Positions 8,034 through 14,966 of a DNA stretch of 39,436 nucleotides are shown piece after piece. The stretch is from Saprospiraceae bacterium (GTDB taxonomy: Bacteria; Bacteroidota; Bacteroidia; Chitinophagales; Saprospiraceae). Positions within the stretch are counted from its first letter, which is position 1, and each line of letters opens with the position of its first letter. The stretch lies in the NCBI GenBank assembly GCA_021298335.1, contig JAJTEZ010000033.1, positions 1 through 39,436 on the forward strand. Direction: 5' to 3'. The position numbers and the translations under genes are program-made. The notes beneath the pieces were generated by a model. That model saw only the letters and a program-made list of their open reading frames with translations, made no database searches and was not told the DNA's origin.

Positions 8034-9269
8034 CTACTTGTTCAGTTCATAATATATTCTGCGGCGGTCATTAGATTCCTTCTTCCTGATGATCAATTTT
8101 TTGCGGTGGGAATATTCGTACAACCGGTTGATTTCAGAAATGAATTGGTTCCGCTTAAATTTCAGTGTGTCTGCATTTTCAATATTCTGGATTCCAAGAA
8201 ATTGATCAAGTTCAGACATGGTAAGGATTGATTTTTCCAAAGTAAGCAGTTGAGCGATCAGCTTTGTGTACTCACTTTCTGTTTTCTTCCTCTTTGGTTT
8301 TAATTTCCTCCCGAACAGGACGAATCCGAAGATACCCATCGTGAGAGGCAGAATCAACATCAGTTTATCATACAAACTAGCTGTAAGCGGCGCAGATGCG
8401 ACTGAATAATACTTTGAAACGTATTGTTTTATGTCAAATTCACCTTTCAGAATCATTTCACGATCAAATACCTTTAAACTATCTCCGAAAACATGAAAAA
8501 AAAGAGGAAATGATGATGCATCATTCGATGAAATTAAACTTCCGAATTCGCTTTGATAAGGCGTTTCAGTTTTTTTATCATACATCAAAAGTGGGTTGTT
8601 ATTAGGGTAGTAGACAAATTGTTCAAATTCAATTTCGCGGTTATTGGATTTTTTTGCGAAGATTCCATGGTCATATTTCGGTTGGAACAGACTGATTTGA
8701 TTGTTTTTGATGTCAATATCATAGCTGTTACTGCCCAATAATCGAAGGCCCTCATTCGTGATATGCGCAAGACTGTGGCGCAGATTTTGAGTACATGAAA
8801 TTAGTTCCCATTGATGCTTTTCCATACAAAAATGCATCAACCGGCCATGGTCAATCCAGTAGCCATATCCTCCAAACGAATAAATCTCATTTTGAAATGT
8901 GAAGTTTTTTGAATAAAAGTTGTGTCCGAAATATGGGTGCTTGTACAAATATTTCCATTCGTTTCCATCCCAGCAGAATACATCCATCAATCCTCTTGCT
9001 ACACCCAGGAATTGTTGGTCCACTTCAAGAACATCCAGTCGTCCTATTTTTTGTTGCCCGTCCTTAATTTGTTGTTCCAGTCGAATGCCTGACTGTAGCA
9101 TTTTTGAAATTGTCGCCTCCTGGATTTGCAGATTTTTCTGAGTATAATACACCTGGATCTGGCATGTTCCCATTTCTCCGAGCAAACCTATCAGGATACA
9201 CAGACCAGTCGATTTCAACTGGCAAATAGTTTTAATCAACCTGTCAAACATAGTTTTAGGATTGTTCAT
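8034..9269 (-). CDS. Membrane protein with kelch-like ectodomain and C-terminal winged-helix-like domain
   Basis: The 411-residue product has a hydrophobic N-terminal signal or anchor (about residues 22–36). An extracytoplasmic region (about 40–300) has short beta-rich, aromatic repeats resembling a kelch or WD-type propeller, for example NEIYSFGGYGYWIDHGRL and HQWELISC. One membrane segment (about 302–320) is followed by a basic stop-transfer KLKPKRKKT and a cytoplasmic domain (about 335–411). That domain begins with a helical segment containing LTMSELDQFLGI, continues KFKRNQFISEINRLYE, and ends with a basic beta-wing, IIRKKESNDRRRIYYEL. This resembles a winged-helix DNA-binding domain. The layout suggests a sensor that links an outside signal to DNA or protein binding inside. 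It lies 39 bases downstream of the CorC-like gene. Function is inference; topology is well supported. Confidence 0.7.
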   Translation of the reverse strand: MNNPKTMFDRLIKTICQLKSTGLCILIGLLGEMGTCQIQVYYTQKNLQIQEATISKMLQSGIRLEQQIKDGQQKIGRLDVLEVDQQFLGVARGLMDVFCWDGNEWKYLYKHPYFGHNFYSKNFTFQNEIYSFGGYGYWIDHGRLMHFCMEKHQWELISCTQNLRHSLAHITNEGLRLLGSNSYDIDIKNNQISLFQPKYDHGIFAKKSNNREIEFEQFVYYPNNNPLLMYDKKTETPYQSEFGSLISSNDASSFPLFFHVFGDSLKVFDREMILKGEFDIKQYVSKYYSVASAPLTASLYDKLMLILPLTMGIFGFVLFGRKLKPKRKKTESEYTKLIAQLLTLEKSILTMSELDQFLGIQNIENADTLKFKRNQFISEINRLYEYSHRKKLIIRKKESNDRRRIYYELNK

Positions 9270-9308
9270 AGGATGGAAAAGTGCAATTTTTTTTTGTGTA
9301 CATCTGAT

Positions 9309-10607
9309 TTAAGCTCCTCCGGACACATCTCTTAATTGTACAATGCTCACCATGTTTTTGACCCGCTTTAATATGGTTACCTCATACTCATCGAGGATCA
9401 TTTTTTCATTGGCGGCCGGGATTCTCCCAAACCGGTGTAGGATGACTCCTGCCAGAGTGGCGGCATCGTTGACCGATTCCAGTGCGTAGGGCAGATAAGC
9501 ATTGATATCATTCAGGGCCGCCGTTGCCATCACTTTGAATGTCTTGTCGTCGATTTGCTCTACGACGGGCGTTTCATTGTCGTATTCATCCTGAATTTCT
9601 CCCACCAGCTCTTCCAGAATGTCCTCCAGTGTGACCAGCCCTTCAGTTCCGCCAAATTCATTGACGATAATGGCCATTTGTGAGTGTGTACGCTGAAAAT
9701 CTTTTAATAAATGGGCAATTTTTCTGTTTTCAGTCGTAATCTGCACCGGACGGATTAATTCTTTGATGACAAGTGGAGTCTTATCCTTCAGTTTCAATAA
9801 AATATCCTTGGTATTCAGGATTCCGACAATATTATCAATGCTGTTTTCATAACATGGAATTCTGGAATACCCTTCGTCCAGCAATTTAACCAACGCCTCT
9901 TCATCTCCCGTTTCAGTATTAAAGACAACCATCTGGTTGCGTGGCACCATGATTTGTCGTGTAGTTCTATCTGAAAATTCAAAGGCATTTTTGATAATTT
10001 CATAGTCTGAATTGACAATCGCCCCGGTTTCACTGCTTTGCTGGACCAGGTATTTGAGCTCATCCGAACTATGTACTTCAGTACCATGTACCGGTTGGAT
10101 TCCCATGGTTTTTAGTATAATATTTGCAAGACCATTCAGTAAACGGATGAATGGCCTGAATACAATATAAAACGCATTGAGAGGGTAGGCGATCCACAGA
10201 GTCGTGTTTTCAGGCCTTTGGATTGCCAGTGACTTCGGAGCAAGTTCGCCAAATACAATATGCAAGATTGTGATGACTACGAAGGCAATTGGTAATGCGA
10301 TCTGATGCGCTACTTCGGGTGTAATCTGTATTTGAAACAGATGGAATATTTCCAGAATAATTTTTGAGACAACAGGTTCTCCTACCCAGCCAAGCCCCAG
10401 ACTCGCAAGTGTAATTCCCAGCTGAGTTGCTGCAAGATACCCATCAAGATGTTCAATGATATGCGCTGAAAGCTTGGCAGTTTTTAATCCTGCCTGCGCC
10501 TTGAGTTCGATTTGCGAGGCCCTCACCTTGACTATGGCAAACTCGGCTGCAACGAAAAAGCCATTTAATAACACCAACGTGAGTGTAATAAGAATATCGA
10601 TTACCAT
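9309..10607 (-). CDS. CNNM/CBS/CorC_HlyC domain membrane protein (hemolysin family)
   Basis: The 432-residue protein has the standard order. First comes a CNNM transmembrane domain (about 1–190) with the small-residue motif VLLNGFFVAAEFAIV near the N-terminus and FGELAPKSLAI in the third segment. Next is a tandem CBS pair (about 205–330) with RQIMVPRNQM and FGGTEGLVTLEDILEEL, then a C-terminal CorC_HlyC domain (about 345–425). Such proteins are linked to Mg2+/Co2+ transport or efflux; the name hemolysin is historical. Length and motifs are intact. It is divergent from the gene at 10780, and two possible -7 boxes lie upstream. Metal specificity cannot be read from the sequence. Confidence 0.92.
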   Translation of the reverse strand: MVIDILITLTLVLLNGFFVAAEFAIVKVRASQIELKAQAGLKTAKLSAHIIEHLDGYLAATQLGITLASLGLGWVGEPVVSKIILEIFHLFQIQITPEVAHQIALPIAFVVITILHIVFGELAPKSLAIQRPENTTLWIAYPLNAFYIVFRPFIRLLNGLANIILKTMGIQPVHGTEVHSSDELKYLVQQSSETGAIVNSDYEIIKNAFEFSDRTTRQIMVPRNQMVVFNTETGDEEALVKLLDEGYSRIPCYENSIDNIVGILNTKDILLKLKDKTPLVIKELIRPVQITTENRKIAHLLKDFQRTHSQMAIIVNEFGGTEGLVTLEDILEELVGEIQDEYDNETPVVEQIDDKTFKVMATAALNDINAYLPYALESVNDAATLAGVILHRFGRIPAANEKMILDEYEVTILKRVKNMVSIVQLRDVSGGA

Positions 10608-10630
10608 GTAGATTTAAAATAATCCAACTG

Positions 10631-10648
10631 CAAAAGTACACAAATTTA
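10631..10648 (-). promoter_or_regulatory. Two candidate -7 boxes for the CorC-like gene
   Basis: On the - strand TACTTTTG (10638–10631) and TAAATTTG (10648–10641) both fit TAnnTTTG, 10 bases apart, upstream of the start at 10607. No clear -33 element is seen. Confidence 0.35.
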
Positions 10649-10701
10649 TGACTCATGAATCTGCTTCTTGGGAAAGTGGGGGATTTGTTATCATAATTCA
10701 C

Positions 10702-10730
10702 TTGTTATTGAAGATGTTTTTATAAGTTTG
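10702..10730 (+). promoter_or_regulatory. Candidate promoter for the membrane protein–THEP1 pair
   Basis: A TTG (10702–10704) lies 18 bases before TAAGTTTG (10723–10730), close to the Bacteroidota -33/-7 arrangement. The start codon at 10780 is about 50 bases downstream. Confidence 0.45.
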
Positions 10731-10779
10731 TCCAGTTACATGTTATTTTTCATTTTTCAAGGATAGTTATACAGAAAAC

Positions 10780-11769
10780 ATGGAAGTATCTCAGTCGAAT
10801 TTACGCGCCTTGATTCTTGTCTGGGCCTTCGCAGAATCCGGTATCGGAGGAATACTGCATGCACTTAAACTGCCGCTGACAGGACTGCTTGTGGGAGGGA
10901 TAGCTATCGTTTGTATTGCACTCACTGCTTACTGGTCCGGAGACCGGAGAAACTCGGTGCTTGAAGCACTTCTGACCGTTATCCTTGTCAAGCTTGCGGT
11001 GAGCCCACACTCGCCCTGGCAGGCATACATCGCAGTTTTTTTTCAGGGATACCTAGGATATCTTTTATTTAGGGGAAGGAAACAATTTGCATTCAGATCT
11101 TTGATTTTTGCTATCCTATGTATGGCTGAATCAGCACTGCAAAAGTTGCTGATGACCTGGCTGATTTATGGTACGGATTTTTTACAAGCCCTGGATCAGG
11201 CTGCTTTTTCAGTCATCAAGTCATTTGGCTGGGCGGTGTCCGGTTCCGTTGTCATCTGGGCCTTTGGCCTTTACTTTTTGACGTACCTGCTGGCCGGTGC
11301 AATACTTGGAAAATGGATCCCTTCAGTGCCTCTGCAGGTGGAGGCATTTCATCAAATCCTTCCTCCAATGACTGTGGTGAATGACAACCCATCAGTAAAA
11401 TTGAGAAATCGCCATAAACCTGTCATCCTGGGCTTTCTGCTATTTGCTTGTCTTTTGGTTTTGTTAAAACTGCTTGCTCCACAGCTGCCTGCGACGGATT
11501 TGATATTCATTTTCTGCCGTTCGGTAGCAATCAGCATGCTTCTCATCTTTTTGGCAGGTCCTTTTATCATGTTTTTAATAAGAAAATGGGCAGGACACCG
11601 CAAGGAATCATCCGCATTTTTTACAGACACCATCGAAATGATACCGGTATTTACTTCCAGTGTATCTAAAGCTTTTCAATGGGTATACGCACAGGGAAAA
11701 GGTTTTGGGCAATGGAAAACATATATTCTTGCATTGCTTGTGGTAAGCCTGCGTTTACAAAAGAAATAA
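10780..11769 (+). CDS. Polytopic integral membrane protein of unknown function
   Basis: The 329-residue product is strongly hydrophobic, with roughly seven to eight membrane segments (for example about residues 8–24, 30–52, 60–76, 82–96, 106–122, 147–172, 212–232 and 244–266). The loop following the first segments includes VSPHSPWQAYIAVFFQGYLG. I do not recognise a named family. The THEP1-type NTPase gene begins 6 bases after its stop, so the two are almost certainly cotranslated. The pairing of a small NTPase with a polytopic membrane protein suggests a transporter-like or nucleotide-gated membrane function, but this is inference. The last 60 residues are more polar and may be cytoplasmic. 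Confidence 0.75.
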   Translation: MEVSQSNLRALILVWAFAESGIGGILHALKLPLTGLLVGGIAIVCIALTAYWSGDRRNSVLEALLTVILVKLAVSPHSPWQAYIAVFFQGYLGYLLFRGRKQFAFRSLIFAILCMAESALQKLLMTWLIYGTDFLQALDQAAFSVIKSFGWAVSGSVVIWAFGLYFLTYLLAGAILGKWIPSVPLQVEAFHQILPPMTVVNDNPSVKLRNRHKPVILGFLLFACLLVLLKLLAPQLPATDLIFIFCRSVAISMLLIFLAGPFIMFLIRKWAGHRKESSAFFTDTIEMIPVFTSSVSKAFQWVYAQGKGFGQWKTYILALLVVSLRLQKK

Positions 11770-11775
11770 TCCTCC

Positions 11776-12264
11776 TTGGCAAAGTTTACACTTTTTACCG
11801 GGCCGGTACGTTCCGGCAAATCCACGGCACTCCTGCGATGGATTGAGAATGGTAGTGATTGTAAAGGTTTTATCTGTCCCGACGTAGACGGGAAGCGAAT
11901 GTTATATTCCATAACAGACCAGATTACAAATCCCTTTGAAGTCGATGCCGGTGGTCCTGAAAAAATAATACAAATCGGGCGTTTTTCGTTTCTGCAATCC
12001 ACTTTTACTCTCGCCCGAAAAATTCTGCAGGAGGGATGTGTACTGCAGGCTGGCACATTTATCATAGATGAAGTGGGATGGATGGAGTTAAAGGGAGAAG
12101 GCTTCGAACCTGAGTTGAGTAAGTTTATAGATGCCGTTCGGCACCACAGTCAAAACCTCAATGTTTTCATGGTCGTTCGGGAAAGCTTGATAGACGAAGT
12201 CATTGGGCATTACCATCTTTCTGAGGTAGACGTGATAGATGTTCGCACGACCTCACTCCCTTAG
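11776..12264 (+). CDS. THEP1-type nucleoside-triphosphatase (NTPase_1 family)
   Basis: This is a P-loop NTPase of 162 residues that probably starts at the TTG at 11776, giving MAKFTLFTGPVRSGKST. Walker A is GPVRSGKST (9–17) and Walker B is FIIDEVGWMEL (about 93–103), with the family's downstream Glu. THEP1 proteins hydrolyse nucleoside triphosphates slowly with broad specificity; their cellular role is unclear. The length is slightly short but fits the family. No upstream ATG is possible without invading the preceding gene, which ends 6 bases before. The tight coupling to a polytopic membrane protein is the best clue to its role. Confidence 0.82.
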   Translation: MAKFTLFTGPVRSGKSTALLRWIENGSDCKGFICPDVDGKRMLYSITDQITNPFEVDAGGPEKIIQIGRFSFLQSTFTLARKILQEGCVLQAGTFIIDEVGWMELKGEGFEPELSKFIDAVRHHSQNLNVFMVVRESLIDEVIGHYHLSEVDVIDVRTTSLP

Positions 12265-12281
12265 GAAAGGAGAGTTCATTC

Positions 12282-12299
12282 GTATTTTTCTGAAAATAC
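12282..12299 (+). terminator. Possible terminator hairpin after the NTPase gene
   Basis: GTATTTT and AAAATAC form a 7-bp perfect stem with a 4-base TCTG loop, 17 bases after the stop at 12264. The stem is AT-rich and no T-run follows directly, so this is only a candidate. Confidence 0.3.
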
Positions 12300-12405
12300 C
12301 TGATACGTTTTGATTTTTCAGTCTGCAAGACTTGTTTGTTTCAGGCGGATTGTCTACATTACAGAACAATTTGGAGTTTTCCTATTTATAGATGCAATTG
12401 TTTTG

Positions 12406-13521
12406 TTGAAACTGAACAACATATATGTCGCCGCGACCAGTCAGCACGTGGGTAAAACCACCACGACGCTTGGATTGGTGTCAGCCTGTATGAAGCTGGG
12501 ACTGAAAACCGGATACTGCAAACCTGTCGGGCAGAAAATACTTGACCTCAATCACCTCAAAGTAGATAAAGATACGGTCCTCTTTTCGGACCTCATCAAC
12601 TTCAAAATCGTTCCGGAGAGACATAGTCCAGTCATACTGGGCCATGGGGCGGTTCAGGAGTATCTGGATCATCCGGAAAAACAGGATTTATTCAAAAAAA
12701 TTATTAAAGCAGAAAAATATCTGTCACAAGAAAACAATGTGGTCATTTATGAAGGGACCGGACATCCTGGTGTAGGTAGTGTGGTGGGGGTGTCAAATGC
12801 AAGAGTGGCGAAACTTCTCAATGCAGGAGTCATCATGGTTGTCGAAGGCGGAATTGGAAGCACAATCGACATGCTCAGTATGACAACTTCTTTATTTCGA
12901 GAGCAAAATGTGCCAATACTTGGCGTAATTTTAAACAAAGTAACACCGGAAAAGATGGATAAGGTGCTACATTATACCGGCCGTTGGCTGCAGAAAAACA
13001 ATTTCCCCCTGCTTGGTATGATTCCTTATGAAAAAACACTCGCCTATCCTCTCATCCGGATGGTCGCCGAAGCCGTAAAGGGGGTAATCACCTATAACGC
13101 TGACTTTGCAGACAATAAAGTGGAGAGTATCATTGCCGGTTCATTGATTGATGTCAACGAACTGAAATCTTCCCAGGATTTGTTACTCGTTGTGTCTACT
13201 CGCTCTATCAATGAAGCCATTCGGAAGATAGAATTTATGGCTCAAAATCATGGGATTAGCCATTGTCCACTTTCTGGTATCGTTGCCAATGGAGATGGTC
13301 AAATGGACGCGCATACTCTTAAATATATTGAGAAAAACAACCTCCCTCTGATCCGTACAGAAATTGACACATACGGCTCAGTGCTCCGCATCAGTAAAAT
13401 CGAAGTCAAAATCAATAAAAATACTCCATGGAAAGTAAGGATGGCTATAGATCTGTTTGACAGCCATATAGATATGGAACAGATTTTGCAATCTTGCAGG
13501 ATTCCCGGAAGTCATTCATAG
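12406..13521 (+). CDS. BioD-like P-loop / DRTGG domain protein (Pta N-terminal-like)
   Basis: The product resembles the regulatory N-terminal half of phosphotransacetylase. It has a dethiobiotin-synthetase-like P-loop domain with ATSQHVGKTTTTLG and KPVGQK, then VIYEGTGHPGVGS. A DRTGG-type domain follows (about residues 205–320 from the chosen start; DLLLVVSTRSINEA, GIVANGD). The PTA_PTB catalytic domain of full-length Pta is absent, and no pta gene follows. No ATG sits near the conserved start; the frame reaches an ATG at 12310, but that extension is unlike the family. A TTG at 12406 (or 12403) gives a plausible N-terminus. A possible terminator separates it from the NTPase gene. Its role is unknown; regulation through nucleotide or CoA-metabolite binding is a guess. 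Confidence 0.8.
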   Translation: MKLNNIYVAATSQHVGKTTTTLGLVSACMKLGLKTGYCKPVGQKILDLNHLKVDKDTVLFSDLINFKIVPERHSPVILGHGAVQEYLDHPEKQDLFKKIIKAEKYLSQENNVVIYEGTGHPGVGSVVGVSNARVAKLLNAGVIMVVEGGIGSTIDMLSMTTSLFREQNVPILGVILNKVTPEKMDKVLHYTGRWLQKNNFPLLGMIPYEKTLAYPLIRMVAEAVKGVITYNADFADNKVESIIAGSLIDVNELKSSQDLLLVVSTRSINEAIRKIEFMAQNHGISHCPLSGIVANGDGQMDAHTLKYIEKNNLPLIRTEIDTYGSVLRISKIEVKINKNTPWKVRMAIDLFDSHIDMEQILQSCRIPGSHS

Positions 13522-13582
13522 TCATTGAAGTTTTACATAGTATTTAAGAATATATGTATATTTAACACAAAAAAAGTAAGTT

Positions 13583-14875
13583 ATGAAGAACACCGCTCAT
13601 GTTTTACAGCAAACAATCTGTCTGATTCTGGGAGGAGGAGCGGGGACGAGACTATATCCTCTGACCAAGGACCGCTCAAAACCGGCTGTACCTATCGGAG
13701 GTAAGTACCGCCTTATTGATATTCCCATTTCCAATTGCCTGAACTCAGGTCTGTACAGAATCTTCGTTTTGACCCAATATAATTCAGCTTCCTTAAACAA
13801 GCATATTAAAAATTCTTTTCACTTTGATCATTTTTCAAATGGTTTTGTAGATATTCTGGCCGCAGAACAAACCAGTGGTAATATGGACTGGTTTCAGGGC
13901 ACTGCAGATGCCGTAAGGCAGTCTGTGAGAAATTTTGCTTACCATGATTTTGACTACATCCTGATCCTTTCGGGCGACCAGCTTTACCAGATGGATATCG
14001 AAGAGGTACTCAATAATCATGTCGAGTTGGGTGCTGATGTCACAATTGCTACCATTCCTGTCAATGCTCAGGATGCTACTTCGTTTGGAATCATGAAAGT
14101 TGGTGCTGAAAACAAAATTGTTAGTTTTATTGAAAAACCAGCGAGTCATGTTCTCCAGGACTGGACTTCTGAAGTGGGTGAGGAAATGGAGGCACAGGGT
14201 AGAAATTATCTTGCTTCCATGGGCATTTATGTGTTTAGCAGGCCCGCTCTTCGGGTATTGCTCAATGAGAACCCTAAAGCTGTAGATTTTGGAAAAGAAT
14301 TGATTCCGGACTCAATACACCGGGGAATGAATGTGATCAGTTATGCTTATAATGGCTACTGGACGGATATTGGAGATATCAAATCGTTTTTCGAGGCGAA
14401 TATCGCATTGACCAAGGATATTCCGGAATTTAATATGTTTGATAATGATAACAGGATTTACACCCGTCCGCGCCTGCTACCTCCAGCAAAATTTTCAGGG
14501 GTATCATTCACTCGGACCATCGTGGCTGAAGGGTCGATCATTCAAGCGAAAATGATTGAAAATTCAATTCTTGGTGTCAGGTCGCGCATTGATTATGGCA
14601 CGATCATCAAAAACTCGTATATCATGGGCAATGATTATTTCGAGTCATTGGAGGATATTTCAATACCCGGAAGGATACCTATGGGAATCGGCAAGGATTG
14701 CTATATTGAAAACGCAATCATTGACAAGCACGTCCGGATTGGCGACAATGTCATCATCCGTGGTAATGACCAGCTGGTAGACCAGGAACATGAACAATAT
14801 GTGATCAAAAAGGGTATCGTGGTCATCCACAAAAATGCTGAAATTCCAGCAGGAAGCATCATTGGATTTAAATAA
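13583..14875 (+). CDS. glgC: Glucose-1-phosphate adenylyltransferase GlgC
   Basis: GlgC makes ADP-glucose from glucose-1-phosphate and ATP for glycogen synthesis. The 430-residue product has the nucleotidyltransferase signature GGGAGTRLYPLTKDRSKPAV (17–36) and the substrate motif GTADAVRQ. It also has ILSGDQLYQMD around the metal-binding Asp, SFIEKP, YWTDIGDIKSFFEAN, and a C-terminal left-handed beta-helix of hexapeptide repeats (about 310–430). Length and motifs are intact. It appears to stand alone, preceded by an AT-rich leader with TATATTTA (one mismatch from the -7 box) at about 13557–13564. It converges on the outer-membrane protein gene. Confidence 0.96.
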   Translation: MKNTAHVLQQTICLILGGGAGTRLYPLTKDRSKPAVPIGGKYRLIDIPISNCLNSGLYRIFVLTQYNSASLNKHIKNSFHFDHFSNGFVDILAAEQTSGNMDWFQGTADAVRQSVRNFAYHDFDYILILSGDQLYQMDIEEVLNNHVELGADVTIATIPVNAQDATSFGIMKVGAENKIVSFIEKPASHVLQDWTSEVGEEMEAQGRNYLASMGIYVFSRPALRVLLNENPKAVDFGKELIPDSIHRGMNVISYAYNGYWTDIGDIKSFFEANIALTKDIPEFNMFDNDNRIYTRPRLLPPAKFSGVSFTRTIVAEGSIIQAKMIENSILGVRSRIDYGTIIKNSYIMGNDYFESLEDISIPGRIPMGIGKDCYIENAIIDKHVRIGDNVIIRGNDQLVDQEHEQYVIKKGIVVIHKNAEIPAGSIIGFK

Positions 14876-14887
14876 AATGATGTATTC

Positions 14888-14905
14888 CCTTCACGTTACT
14901 GAAGG
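14888..14905 (+). terminator. Possible glgC terminator hairpin
   Basis: CCTTCA pairs with TGAAGG around the loop CGTTAC, 12 bases after the glgC stop. No T-run follows. Confidence 0.3.
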
Positions 14906-14952
14906 CGACTGCATTCTGGGGATTCTAATCAGCCTCCCTATCCTGCGTTACG

Positions 14953-14966
14953 TCTTCATATGAAGA
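14953..14966. repeat. 14-bp perfect palindrome abutting the outer-membrane gene stop
   Basis: TCTTCATATGAAGA is a perfect palindrome that touches the stop codon (14967–14969) of the - strand outer-membrane protein gene. It may contribute to termination between two convergent genes or bind a dimeric protein. Confidence 0.4.
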
